64,000 bases of DNA, taken from the NCBI GenBank assembly GCA_028277405.1, contig JANQGH010000055.1, positions 164,297-228,296 of the forward strand, in the 5' to 3' direction. Both the position numbers and the translations under genes were made by a program. Positions 40,363 through 49,523 of the stretch are shown piece by piece; the stretch's first letter is position 1, and each line of letters opens with the position of its first letter. Under the pieces are notes generated by a model. The model searched no databases and was not told where the DNA came from. It saw nothing but the letters and a program-made list of their open reading frames with translations. This stretch comes from Alphaproteobacteria bacterium. GTDB taxonomy: Bacteria > Pseudomonadota > Alphaproteobacteria > DSM-16000 > Inquilinaceae.

Positions 40363-41625
40363 CTAACCCTCCGCTCGGGCGCGCCAGTCTCGCATGTCGG
40401 TGCCGAGATGCCTTTGGTCCCCGCTCAGCGCCTCAACAAGCGATTCCAGGCTGTCCAAATTGTGCGCCGGCAGCATTGCATCGACATGGCGAACTATGGC
40501 CCGTGCGCCTATGGATTTTGGGGCGAAGCCTTCGTAGCGCAACAGGGGATTGAGCCACAGCAGGCTGCGGCAGCTTTTTTGCAGCCGCTCCATCTCGCGT
40601 TCCAGCGCCTCGCCGGTATCGCGGTCGAGGCCATCGGTGATCAGCAGCACCACGGCCCCCTGGGCCAGGACCCGCCGCGACCAATGTCGGTTGAAGTCGT
40701 GCAGGCAGGCGCCGATCCGGGTGCCGCCGGACCAGTCCTGCACGCTTTCGCCGATCTTGCCGAGTGCCAGATCGACGTCGCGGTGGCGCAACGGCCGCGT
40801 GATGTTGGTCAGTCGCGTGCCGAAGACGAAGCTGTGGACGCGATCACGATCGTTGGTGATGGCATGCAGAAAGTGCAGCAGCATGCGCGAATACTGGCTC
40901 ATGGAACCCGAGATATCGCACAGCACGACCAGCGGCGGCGGCCGATCGATCCGGTGACGATGGGCGATGTCGATGATCGCACCGCCTCCGCGCAGGCTTC
41001 GGCGCAGCGTGCGGCGCGGGTCGACGCGATCGATCCGGCTGGTCGGTTGAAACCGGCGCGTCCGGACGGCCGGGATCGGCAGCCTTAAGGCGGCGATGGC
41101 CTTCTTGGCGGCGGCGATTTCCTCCGCGCTCATCTGCTCGAAATCCTTCGACGCCAGCTTTTCTTTCGCCGAGAAGGTCAGACGCGCGTCCAGCTCGACC
41201 GTCGGCGGCTCGTCCTCGTCGTCCGTGCCACGCGGCGAAGCCTCCTCTTTGCGGATCGCGTCGGCCACACGCTTTTGGATCGGCTCGCCATGATCGCTGC
41301 GAGGGTCCGGGTCGACGGTTGGCAACAGCAGGGACATCGCCCGGCGCAAGATGTCCGGGTTGCGCCAGAAGATGTGAAAGACCTGGTCGAAGATCTCGCG
41401 CTGGTCCCGCCGATTGATCAGCGCGGAATGCAAGGCCCAATAAAAACCTGTCCGGTCGGCGACCCCGACCGTGGTCGCGGCCTCGATCGCCGTCAGCACC
41501 TTGCCCGGGCCAATCGGCAAGCCGGCCGCGCGCAGCGTTCGGCAAAACTGCATGATGTTGGCCGCGAGTTGCCCTGTCTTGGGCGGCGTGAAATTGATCT
41601 CGCTGTCTGGAAGCGCCGTTGGCAT
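40363..41625 (-). CDS. coxE: CoxE-like von Willebrand factor A domain protein
   Basis: 420 residues. The N-terminal FCRTLRAAGLPIGPGKVLTAIEAATTVGVADRTGFYWALHSALINRRDQREIFDQVFHIFW region is CoxE-specific. A VWA domain follows with the MIDAS metal site in LVVLCDISGSMSQYSRMLLHFLHAI and VLLITDGLDRDTG. CoxE partners the AAA+ protein CoxD in assembling the sulfurated Cu/Mo or Mo active site of carbon-monoxide-dehydrogenase-type enzymes. It is directly downstream of coxD, separated by six bases. Confidence 0.93.
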   Translation of the reverse strand: MPTALPDSEINFTPPKTGQLAANIMQFCRTLRAAGLPIGPGKVLTAIEAATTVGVADRTGFYWALHSALINRRDQREIFDQVFHIFWRNPDILRRAMSLLLPTVDPDPRSDHGEPIQKRVADAIRKEEASPRGTDDEDEPPTVELDARLTFSAKEKLASKDFEQMSAEEIAAAKKAIAALRLPIPAVRTRRFQPTSRIDRVDPRRTLRRSLRGGGAIIDIAHRHRIDRPPPLVVLCDISGSMSQYSRMLLHFLHAITNDRDRVHSFVFGTRLTNITRPLRHRDVDLALGKIGESVQDWSGGTRIGACLHDFNRHWSRRVLAQGAVVLLITDGLDRDTGEALEREMERLQKSCRSLLWLNPLLRYEGFAPKSIGARAIVRHVDAMLPAHNLDSLESLVEALSGDQRHLGTDMRDWRARAEG

Positions 41626-41631
41626 TGAAAC

Positions 41632-42552
41632 TCAGGCGTGCGCCGCCTGTTCGGCCCTGATATCGGCGAGCAGTCGTGCTGCGGGTTCACCTTTAATACG
41701 CTCGATATCATCTTGATATTTAAGCAAGGTACCCAGCGTATCATCGATGGTTCGCGGGTCGAGTTCGATCGCGTCCAGTTCAGACAGTGCTTGAACCCAG
41801 TCGAGGGTCTCGGCCACGCCCGGGGCCTTGAACAGGTCCCTATCCTGGCGCAGCTTTTGCACGAACGCGACCACTTGGGCGGACAACTCCGCTGGCGCGC
41901 CGGGGGCCCTAACGGCGATGATCTGGCGTTCGCGATGGGCGTCGGGATAGTCGACCCAGTGGTAGAAGCAGCGGCGCTTCAGCGCGTCGTGGATCTCACG
42001 TGTACGGTTCGAGGTGATGACCGTGATCGGCGGCGTTTCGGCCTTGACCGTTCCGATCTCCGGCACGGTGATCTGATAGTCCGACAGCACCTCCAGCAAG
42101 AAGGCCTCGAACGGCTCGTCGGTACGGTCCAGCTCGTCGATCAGCAGGATCGGCGCGCCTTCGATGTCCGGCTCCAGCGCTTGCAACAGCGGACGGCGCA
42201 GCAGGAACCGTTCGGAGAAGATATCGGATGCGATCTCGTCCCGGTCGCTCTGGCCGGCCGCCTCCGCCATGCGGATTTCCAGCATTTGGCGCGGATAGTC
42301 CCACTCATAGACAGCCGACGCCACGTCCAACCCCTCATAGCATTGCAGCCGTACCAGCCGCCGGCCCAGGGTGGCCGCCAATACCTTCGCGATCTCGGTT
42401 TTGCCGACCCCGGCCTCGCCCTCCAGAAACAAAGGGCGGGCCAGCCGCAAGGCTAGGAAGAGGGCGGTCGACAGGGACCGGTCGGGAACGTAGTCGCCGC
42501 TTTCCAACAAGGTAACCGTGTCATCGACGGAGGCGGGCAGGGGTTTGGTCAT
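41632..42552 (-). CDS. coxD: CoxD-like AAA+ ATPase (MoxR family)
   Basis: 306 residues. Walker A is FLEGEAGVGKTE (about residues 43-53), Walker B is APILLIDELDRTDEPFEAFLLEVLSD, and sensor 1 is ITVITSNRTREIHDALKRRCFYHWVDYP. CoxD is a membrane-associated AAA+ chaperone required to sulfurate the molybdenum site in the form I enzyme, with CoxE. Its presence beside a form II hydroxylase is common and suggests the same maturation chemistry. It is 25 bases after the cyclase stop. Confidence 0.93.
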   Translation of the reverse strand: MTKPLPASVDDTVTLLESGDYVPDRSLSTALFLALRLARPLFLEGEAGVGKTEIAKVLAATLGRRLVRLQCYEGLDVASAVYEWDYPRQMLEIRMAEAAGQSDRDEIASDIFSERFLLRRPLLQALEPDIEGAPILLIDELDRTDEPFEAFLLEVLSDYQITVPEIGTVKAETPPITVITSNRTREIHDALKRRCFYHWVDYPDAHRERQIIAVRAPGAPAELSAQVVAFVQKLRQDRDLFKAPGVAETLDWVQALSELDAIELDPRTIDDTLGTLLKYQDDIERIKGEPAARLLADIRAEQAAHA

Positions 42553-42577
42553 GATCGTGCGGACGGTTCGTTAATGC

Positions 42578-43906
42578 TCAGGATTGGATCGAAAGGCCGG
42601 GGGTGAAGATCTCTTGCGGCCTCGGCACACCCCTCAGCTTGTGCTTGCCGACGGACAGCAGGCGCACGGGGCAGGCGCGGGCGAAGGCGCGCGAGGTCAG
42701 AATTGGCTTGCCGATAATGGGACACAGAGCCTCGATCCGCGAGGCCCGATTGACCGCCGGGCCGATCACGGTGAAGTCCAGCCGGTCCTCCGCGCCGATG
42801 TTGCCATACAACACCTCGCCCCGGTGGAGCGCGATACCGGCGGCAAACGGCACCTTGCCGGCCTCGACCCGCTCGGCATTCTTCTTCTCGATCAGATCGA
42901 CGGATTCCAGCGCGGCGATCATCGCCTTCGCGCAAGCGGCTTCCTCATCCTCCTCGTGATCCAGATTGAAGATCGCCAGCATCCCGTCGCCTAGATACTT
43001 CAGGACTTCGCCGCCAGCCTTGCGCAGCGGCGCGACGACACAGGCGAAATAATCGTTCAGCAGTTCCAGCAGAGGCCCGCGCTCCAGCCGTTCGGACAGG
43101 CTGGTGAAGTTGCGCATGTCGCAAAACAGGATGATCGCGTTGATCGTCTGGCTGCTGCCGATCGTGACTTGGCCCTTCAGAATGCGCTCGCCGGCCTCGT
43201 GGCCGACATAGGTGTCCAGCAGCATCGCCGCGATGTGCCGAATGGCCAGGATTTCCGACGTCGCGCTCAACGCCGGGCTGATGGCCTGGATCAGCGCGAT
43301 CTGCTCGTCCGAAAACCCGTCCGGTGCACGCGTGGACAGGCTGAACGCCGCAGGCGTGCCGTTGCCGAAGGGCAGCGGAAAGACGGCATAGTCCGTATAT
43401 CCTTCCGCCGCGATCTCCTCCAACAGAGGGAAATCCAGTTCCGCCTCGGGCCCGGTCAGGCGGCGTCGCACCAGCGCGCGCGTGCGATGCATCATCGCGA
43501 TCGGGCTGTGATGGTACGCCCGCGAGGTGCTGACCCGACGGTCGACCCGCCGCGCTTCGCGAAGGCCGCCTTCGGAATGCCAGAAATAGCTGAGTGCCGA
43601 CATTTGGGGATGCAGGGCGGGGACATGCGACGTTGCCCGATCAACCGGCAGCCCGGCCTCGACGAGCCGATTGGCGATGCCTTCCAGCAGTGCCCCACAC
43701 CCATCGAGGACACGCGCCTCCGACAGCAGCCAATCGATGATGGGCTGGGGGGCAAGCGATCGTTTGCCGTCAAGCGGCGGTTCGATGATCGGCTGATCCG
43801 GCAGGATGGGCTCCAGAACTATCGGTGCGCCCAATTCCGCCCGCGCTGGGGCAATTTCGGCGTCGGCATAGCAAAAAGGGCGCGGCAACCGGCGCCGCGC
43901 CCCCAA
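42578..43906 (-). CDS. Class III adenylate/guanylate cyclase
   Basis: Up to 442 residues. An N-terminal sensory region (PIIDWLLSEARVLDGCGALLEGIANRLVEAGLPVDRATSHVPALHPQ) is followed by a catalytic cyclase domain from about residue 250. Metal aspartates are in ILFCDMRNFTSLSE and VLKYLGDGMLAIF, and base/ribose contacts are in LDFTVIGPAVNRASRIE. The start is uncertain: TTG 43906 has AAGG upstream but puts the terminator at 43873-43902 inside the first codons; TTG 43834 lies beyond it. It sits between the hydroxylase subunits and coxD, an uncommon place for a cAMP or cGMP synthase. Confidence 0.85.
   Translation of the reverse strand: MGARRRLPRPFCYADAEIAPARAELGAPIVLEPILPDQPIIEPPLDGKRSLAPQPIIDWLLSEARVLDGCGALLEGIANRLVEAGLPVDRATSHVPALHPQMSALSYFWHSEGGLREARRVDRRVSTSRAYHHSPIAMMHRTRALVRRRLTGPEAELDFPLLEEIAAEGYTDYAVFPLPFGNGTPAAFSLSTRAPDGFSDEQIALIQAISPALSATSEILAIRHIAAMLLDTYVGHEAGERILKGQVTIGSSQTINAIILFCDMRNFTSLSERLERGPLLELLNDYFACVVAPLRKAGGEVLKYLGDGMLAIFNLDHEEDEEAACAKAMIAALESVDLIEKKNAERVEAGKVPFAAGIALHRGEVLYGNIGAEDRLDFTVIGPAVNRASRIEALCPIIGKPILTSRAFARACPVRLLSVGKHKLRGVPRPQEIFTPGLSIQS
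43873..43902 (-). terminator. Rho-independent terminator after the hydroxylase FAD subunit
   Basis: On the transcribed (minus) strand a perfect 9-bp G+C-rich stem (GGGCGCGGC / GCCGCGCCC, 7-base loop) is followed by TTTTT. It lies 22 bases after the FAD-subunit stop and would limit readthrough into the cyclase and coxDE genes. Confidence 0.8.
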
Positions 43907-43924
43907 GAGATAGGACCTTACGGG

Positions 43925-44722
43925 CTAGCTGCAAGCAGCGACCGCGCGCGAGGCCATGACGGAGACCAGGTGAGCGCGATAGTCCGCCGAGGCATGAATA
44001 TCCGCGCTCATAGTTTCGGGCGACACCTTCACGGCCTTTGCCGCCTCAGCGCTGAACGCGCCGGAAAGCGCTTGTTCGATGTCGGTTGCCCGGAAGACCC
44101 CATCCTGGCCTGCGCCGGTCACCGCGACGCGGATCTGACCGCCGCTCTCTGCGACCATCACGCCGACGATGGCATAGCGGCTGGCCGGGTTGGGGAACTT
44201 GGCGTAGGCCGCACGCGCCGGCTTTGGCAAGCGGATCTCGGTGACGATCTCGCCTGGCTCAAGTGCGGTGTCGAACATGCCGGTGAAGAAGTCGTCGGCT
44301 GAAATCGACCGGTTGGTGGTGACGACCGTTGCGCCCAGCGCCAGCAAGGCGGCGGGATAGTCGGCGGCCGGATCGTTGTTCGAGACCGAACCACCGATTG
44401 TGCCGCAATTGCGCACCTGGGCATCGCCGATGCCATCGGCCAGATCGGCCAACGCCGGGATGGCCGATCGTACGGTCGCGTCAGCCGCAACCTCGGCATG
44501 GGTTGTCATGGCGCCGATGACCAGCGTGTCGCCGTCCATCTTGACGCCCTTGAGCTCGGCCACGCCCGACAGATCGACCAGGTCGGTCGGCTGGGCCAGC
44601 CTGTGCTTCAAGGTCGGGATCAGGGTCTGACCTCCGGCGACGACGGTGGCGTCTTCCTTGCTGGCAAGCAGGGACGCGGCCTCCTCGACGGAGGACGGCT
44701 TGTGATAGTCGAATGCGTACAT
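43925..44722 (-). CDS. Molybdenum hydroxylase FAD-binding subunit (CoxM/CutM type)
   Basis: 265 residues. The FAD-binding motifs are DATVVAGGQTLIPTLKHRLAQPTDLVDLSG and the second GIGDAQVRNCGTIGGSVSNNDPAADYPAALLAL, both standard for the medium subunit of CODH/xanthine-dehydrogenase enzymes. The C-terminal CO_deh_flav_C domain follows (about residues 165-260). It passes electrons from the iron-sulfur centres through FAD to a quinone or other acceptor. It is the third subunit gene in the order S, L, M and is followed by a terminator. Confidence 0.94.
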   Translation of the reverse strand: MYAFDYHKPSSVEEAASLLASKEDATVVAGGQTLIPTLKHRLAQPTDLVDLSGVAELKGVKMDGDTLVIGAMTTHAEVAADATVRSAIPALADLADGIGDAQVRNCGTIGGSVSNNDPAADYPAALLALGATVVTTNRSISADDFFTGMFDTALEPGEIVTEIRLPKPARAAYAKFPNPASRYAIVGVMVAESGGQIRVAVTGAGQDGVFRATDIEQALSGAFSAEAAKAVKVSPETMSADIHASADYRAHLVSVMASRAVAACS

Positions 44723-44735
44723 GGGTTTGTCCTCC

Positions 44736-47102
44736 TTATTCGGCGGCCATCGCCGGGGCCTTGGCCTGCAAGGCTTGCCAGACCCTCAGCGGGGTCGCCG
44801 GCATTTGCATGTCAGTTCCGATCGCGTCCGTAATTGCGTTCATAACGGCCGGCGGTGCGGCGATCGCTCCAGCCTCGCCGCAGCCTTTAACGCCCAAGGG
44901 GTTGTGCGGGCAGGGCGTTTCTGTGGTCGCCACCTTGAAGCCCGGGAAGTCCTGGGCGCGCGGCATGCAATAGTCCATGTAGGACCCCGTGATCAGCGCC
45001 CCATCGTCGTCATAGACGCAGTTCTCCATCATCGCCTGGCCGACGCCTTGGGCGATGCCGCCATGCACCTGGCCCTCGACGATCATGGGATTGACCACCG
45101 TGCCGAAATCGTCGACGGCGGTGAAGTTGACGATCTCCACGACGCCGGTGTCCGGATCGATCTCGACCTCGCAGATATGCGTGCCCGCGGGATAGGTGAA
45201 GTTGCCGGGATCGTAGAAAGCCGACTCCTCCAGCCCCGGTTCCAGGTCCTCGGGATAGTTGTGCGGAACGTAGGCCGCGAACGCGACCTCTTGAATGGTC
45301 GTCGATCGGTCCGTGCCGGCGACGGTAAAGGCGCCGTCCTTGAACTCGATATCCGCCTCCGACGCCTCCAAGAGGTGGGCAGCGATCTTGGTGCCCTTGG
45401 CAACGATTTTTTCCGCCGCCTTCACGATCGCAGAGCCGCCGACGGCCAGTGAGCGCGAGCCGTAGGTTCCCATGCCCATCGGGGTCTTTTCCGTGTCGCC
45501 ATGGACGATTTCGACATGGTCGGCCGGAATGCCCAGATGGCTGCTGATGATTTGGGCGAAGGTCGTTTCATGCCCTTGGCCGTGGCTGTGGGCGCCGGTG
45601 TAGACCAAGACGTTGCCGGTGGCATTGAACCGGATCTTGGCGCTCTCCCACAATCCCACGCCCGCGCCGAGCGATCCGATCACGGCCGAAGGCGCGATGC
45701 CGCAGGCCTCGATGTAGCAGGACAGGCCGATGCCGCGCAGCTTGCCCTTTGCCTCGGACTCAGCGCGGCGCTGCGGAAAGGTGTCGTAGTCCGACATGGC
45801 CAGCGCCCGATCCAGGATCGCCGGGTAATCCCCGGAATCGTACGTCAGCGCCACGGGCGTCTGGTACGGGAACTGATCCGGCTGGATGAAGTTGCGCCGC
45901 CGGAACTCGGCGGAGTCCATGCCCAGTTCGCGGGCCGCGACCTCGGCGATCCGTTCCACGATATAGGCGGTTTCCGGACGGCCCGCGCCGCGATAGGCGT
46001 CGACCGGCGCGGTGTGCGTGTAGACGGCCTCCAGATTGACGTAGATGGCCGGCAACACGTACTGGCCCGAAAACAGCGTGCCGTGCAAATAGGTCGGCGT
46101 TACCGAGCCGAACAGCGCCAGATGGGCGCCGATATTGGCGAAGGTATGGACGCGCAGGCCCAGCATCTTGCCATCGGCGTCCAGCGCCAGTTCCGCCGTC
46201 GTCACATGGTCGCGGCCATGGGTGTCGGCCATGAAGGACTCCGACCGGTCGCCCGTCCATTTCACGGGACGGCTGACCTTCTTCGACGCCCACAGGCAAA
46301 CGGTCTCTTCGGGATAGATGTTGATCTTGGAGCCAAATCCGCCGCCGACATCCGGCGCGATCACGCGCATATTGTGCTCCGCGCCGATGCCAACGAACGC
46401 CGTCAACACCAACCGCGCCACGTGCGGGTTTTGGCTGGTGGTGTATAGCGTGTAGTCCTCGGTCCCGAAATCGTACTCGCCGATCGCAGCGCGCGGTTCC
46501 ATCGCGTTGGGGATCAGCCGGTTGTTGACGATGTCGATCTTGGTCACGTGATGGGCGTTTTCGAACGCCGCATCGGTTGCCGCCTTATCGCCCAGTTCCC
46601 AATCGAAGGCCCGATTGTTCGGGGCTTCGGGGTGGACCTGTGGCTGGCCGTTCGCTGTTGCCGTCGCCGTCGCGATACAGGCAGGCCTAACGTCGTAATC
46701 AACCTCGACCAGTTCAGCAGCGTCCCGCGCCTCAGCCAGTGTTTCGGCGACGACGACGGCGACATGGTGTCCGACAAAGCGCACAGTGTCCTTCGCCAGC
46801 ACGGCGTACTCGCCGACCTTCATCGGTTCGCCATCGCGCGAATGGATCAGCCAGCCGCAAATCAGGTCGCCGATCCCGTCATCCGCCAGATCCTTGCCCG
46901 TGAGCACGGCGAGCACGCCGGGCGCGCTTTCCGCCGCGCTTGTGTCGATGCCGCGGATGCCCGCATGGGCGTGCGGGCTGCGCACGAAGGCGGCGTAGGT
47001 TTGGTGCGGTCGGTTGATATCGTCTGTGTAGGTGCCTCGTCCGACCAGAAAGCGGCGATCCTCCTTGCGGGTGATCGACGCACCAATGCCGTCGTCAGCC
47101 AT
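44736..47102 (-). CDS. Molybdenum hydroxylase large subunit, form II CoxL-like
   Basis: 788 residues from ATG 47102, 14 bases after the small subunit. It is an aldehyde-oxidase/xanthine-dehydrogenase-type Mo-binding protein ([47 protein letters not shown]). The active-site loop at residues 369-375 is AYRGAGR, the form II signature, not AYRCSFR with the Cu-ligating Cys of genuine CO dehydrogenase. The catalytic Glu is E743 in GVKGCGEAG. It probably hydroxylates an aldehyde, N-heterocycle or other organic substrate with a MCD-type cofactor. Confidence 0.94.
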   Translation of the reverse strand: MADDGIGASITRKEDRRFLVGRGTYTDDINRPHQTYAAFVRSPHAHAGIRGIDTSAAESAPGVLAVLTGKDLADDGIGDLICGWLIHSRDGEPMKVGEYAVLAKDTVRFVGHHVAVVVAETLAEARDAAELVEVDYDVRPACIATATATANGQPQVHPEAPNNRAFDWELGDKAATDAAFENAHHVTKIDIVNNRLIPNAMEPRAAIGEYDFGTEDYTLYTTSQNPHVARLVLTAFVGIGAEHNMRVIAPDVGGGFGSKINIYPEETVCLWASKKVSRPVKWTGDRSESFMADTHGRDHVTTAELALDADGKMLGLRVHTFANIGAHLALFGSVTPTYLHGTLFSGQYVLPAIYVNLEAVYTHTAPVDAYRGAGRPETAYIVERIAEVAARELGMDSAEFRRRNFIQPDQFPYQTPVALTYDSGDYPAILDRALAMSDYDTFPQRRAESEAKGKLRGIGLSCYIEACGIAPSAVIGSLGAGVGLWESAKIRFNATGNVLVYTGAHSHGQGHETTFAQIISSHLGIPADHVEIVHGDTEKTPMGMGTYGSRSLAVGGSAIVKAAEKIVAKGTKIAAHLLEASEADIEFKDGAFTVAGTDRSTTIQEVAFAAYVPHNYPEDLEPGLEESAFYDPGNFTYPAGTHICEVEIDPDTGVVEIVNFTAVDDFGTVVNPMIVEGQVHGGIAQGVGQAMMENCVYDDDGALITGSYMDYCMPRAQDFPGFKVATTETPCPHNPLGVKGCGEAGAIAAPPAVMNAITDAIGTDMQMPATPLRVWQALQAKAPAMAAE

Positions 47103-47116
47103 GGTTGATCCTCCCT

Positions 47117-47608
<492 letters not shown>

Positions 47609-47644
47609 GAGAGTCCTCCCTAAGGCCTGGTGGGGGCGGTTGGC

Positions 47645-47691
47645 CCAATGCCGGGGCGCCGCCATTGGAAAAGAGGTAGGGGACGCCAATG
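47645..47691. promoter_or_regulatory. CCAATG/CATTGG half-sites upstream of the hydroxylase genes
   Basis: CCAATG at 47645-47650, its complement CATTGG at 47663-47668 and another CCAATG at 47686-47691 lie within 90 bases upstream of the small-subunit start. They could bind a regulator, but no cognate regulator is identified. Confidence 0.25.
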
Positions 47692-47740
47692 CCCCGGTCA
47701 AGCAGCCCCGGCGCTTCCGACTGGTCTGACCGGTCGGTCC

Positions 47741-48139
47741 TTACAGCTGCGCGAGTCGCCCCCGGATCTCGTCTTCGATCTCGCGCAGCAGATCCGTAAC
47801 GGCCCTGGACTCGCCCAGAAGGCGATCGGTTTCACGCCGCGGGTTCAACAGATGACCGTTCAGTTGGGTCATCTTAACGCCGTCGATGATCAGCTTGGCG
47901 CCGCCGTAAACAGAGAAGGCAAGCGTAAGGCCCGCCGACATCGACGAACCCAGAATGCCCATAATCAAGACAATTCCATCTCCGATGAACGTAATGCTTA
48001 GCCAAGAAAGCTCTCGTTCCTGGCTCCGGACGGCCGACCTGGTTTTCTCGATCTCGGCCTTGTTCGCCTTCAGCCTGTCGGCGCAATCAATCGCGAGCCG
48101 TCGAAGCCGCTGAACCGAGTATCCGTCGAGACGGCTCAT
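47741..48139 (-). CDS. Hypothetical membrane protein with coiled-coil ends
   Basis: 132 residues not matched to a known family. An N-terminal charged helix (residues 1-42, including LKANKAEIEKTRSAVRSQERELSWL) leads into two hydrophobic segments (LSITFIGDGIVLIMGILGSS and MSAGLTLAFSVYGGAKLIIDGV). A C-terminal amphipathic helix (ETDRLLGESRAVTDLLREIEDEIRGRLAQL) follows. It is probably a small inner-membrane protein that self-associates. It lies between the hydroxylase subunits and another small membrane gene on the same strand; relation to the hydroxylase is unproven. Confidence 0.65.
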   Translation of the reverse strand: MSRLDGYSVQRLRRLAIDCADRLKANKAEIEKTRSAVRSQERELSWLSITFIGDGIVLIMGILGSSMSAGLTLAFSVYGGAKLIIDGVKMTQLNGHLLNPRRETDRLLGESRAVTDLLREIEDEIRGRLAQL

Positions 48140-48166
48140 GAAGCGCGGGTGCCCCGGCGAATGCCG

Positions 48167-48598
48167 TCAGCCCGGCGGTTCTTGGTTCGACTTTTGATTT
48201 TTGGCCGCCGTCCGATCGCCGGCCTGCTCCAACTGGTTCAACAGGCCCCAAACCGTGTCGAGACGGGCTTCGGCTTCTCGATGTTGGCTTTCGGCCAAGA
48301 TCAGGTTCTGGTCGGCTATGCTGAGCGTTTGGCGACCCCGCAGCAAGAAGCCTAAACCGACGGCGAAGGCCGCGGCGCCGATAATCGACAGCCCTATGAT
48401 GACGGCAGCCGCCAAAATCCCTTGGTCGGCACCGAACAGGCTGGGAATGGCAATGCCGAACTGTCTCAAGACGGCCACAACCAGGGTGGCAGCGACCGCG
48501 ACGACCGCGGCGATAACGGCTGGGTTTGACCAGGCCCAGTGCCTTTTTTGATCTGATTGTCCCTGGCTAGGGTCCGGAAGGGCTGCTTGGTCGGACAT
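48167..48598 (-). CDS. Hypothetical two-helix membrane protein
   Basis: 143 residues from ATG 48598 (MSDQAAL); an upstream extension looks non-coding. Two long hydrophobic segments (AVIAAVVAVAATLVVAVLRQFGI and GILAAAVIIGLSIIGAAAFAVGLGFLL) are followed by a coiled-coil-prone tail (IADQNLILAESQHREAEARLDTVWGLLNQLEQ). It has the same architecture as the neighbouring small membrane gene and lies 27 bases before it, suggesting the two work as a pair. No family is recognised. Confidence 0.6.
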   Translation of the reverse strand: MSDQAALPDPSQGQSDQKRHWAWSNPAVIAAVVAVAATLVVAVLRQFGIAIPSLFGADQGILAAAVIIGLSIIGAAAFAVGLGFLLRGRQTLSIADQNLILAESQHREAEARLDTVWGLLNQLEQAGDRTAAKNQKSNQEPPG

Positions 48599-48706
48599 TA
48601 CATGGTTTCCATCCCGTTCATGAAATGTACGGTCGCGCGACCTGTGTAACAAGAGTGGCCTGGTCCGATGGCCGACCAAAAAGTGACAATCGGACCGCGA
48701 GCGCGC

Positions 48707-49483
48707 CTATGACAACAGGTAGATGATCGCGACCACGATCACGACCAGGCCGCCGATCCAGATGATCGGGTTCAAGCCTGGCGAGGACTGGCCCTGCTCC
48801 GGATCGGGTGTCGGCGGCGGCTCGGCTGCCGGGGGTTCCACGACTGGCGTGCCGGGTTCCGGCTGGACGTCGGCTGCGGTCGGGGCTGTCGCCGCCGGCT
48901 CGGCTTGGACCGGTTCTGGGCTGGCCGGCTCGATCTCCGGCATCGGTTCGCCGACTGGGGCTGCCTCCGGCTCCGGGGCTACTGGCGTCTCCGCCGCCTC
49001 GGGCTCTGGGGCAGGCTCTGGGCCAGGCTCTGGGGCCACGGCTTCCGGTGCGACGGCCTTGGCGAAATTGTCGAAGAACTCGCCGGCCATGCGCTTGGCC
49101 GTACCCTCGATCAGGCGGCCGCCAAGCTGGGCCAGCTTGCCGCCGACATTGGCGTGGACCTCGTAGCTCAAGAGCGTGCCGCCCTCGACCTCCTCCAGCT
49201 TCACGTCGGCGCCCCCCTTGGCGAAGCCGGCGGCACCCCCCTTGCCCTCGCCGCTGATCCGATAGCTTTCCGGCGGGTTCAGGTCGGACAGGGTGACGGC
49301 TCCGGTGAACTTGGCCTTCACCGGGCCGACCTTGGCCGTGACCTTGGCCGTCATCTCGGTGTCGGACTGCATCTCGATGCTTTCGCAGCCCGGAATGCTC
49401 TGGCGCAGGATTTCCGCGTCGTTCAAGCCCCGCCAGACGGTTTCGCGATCGGCGGGAATGACTTGCTGACCTGACATGTCCAT
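48707..49483 (-). CDS. coxG: CoxG-like SRPBCC protein with C-terminal membrane anchor
   Basis: 258 residues; a second ATG lies two codons in. The N-terminal ~150 residues are a CoxG (carbon monoxide dehydrogenase subunit G) SRPBCC domain: MSGQQVIPADRETVWRGLNDAEILRQSIPGCESIE and YEVHANVGGKLAQLGGRLIEGTAKRMAGEFFDNFAKAV. A ~80-residue Pro/Ala/Glu-rich linker leads to one C-terminal membrane helix (LNPIIWIGGLVVIVVAIIYLLS). CoxG recruits the hydroxylase to the membrane, and the anchor here fits that. It is between the small membrane genes and the TAXI-TRAP transporter. Confidence 0.92.
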   Translation of the reverse strand: MDMSGQQVIPADRETVWRGLNDAEILRQSIPGCESIEMQSDTEMTAKVTAKVGPVKAKFTGAVTLSDLNPPESYRISGEGKGGAAGFAKGGADVKLEEVEGGTLLSYEVHANVGGKLAQLGGRLIEGTAKRMAGEFFDNFAKAVAPEAVAPEPGPEPAPEPEAAETPVAPEPEAAPVGEPMPEIEPASPEPVQAEPAATAPTAADVQPEPGTPVVEPPAAEPPPTPDPEQGQSSPGLNPIIWIGGLVVIVVAIIYLLS

Positions 49484-49523
49484 GGCGTGGTTTCCCTATC
49501 TGCGAGACGATTTGGCCGGAAGG

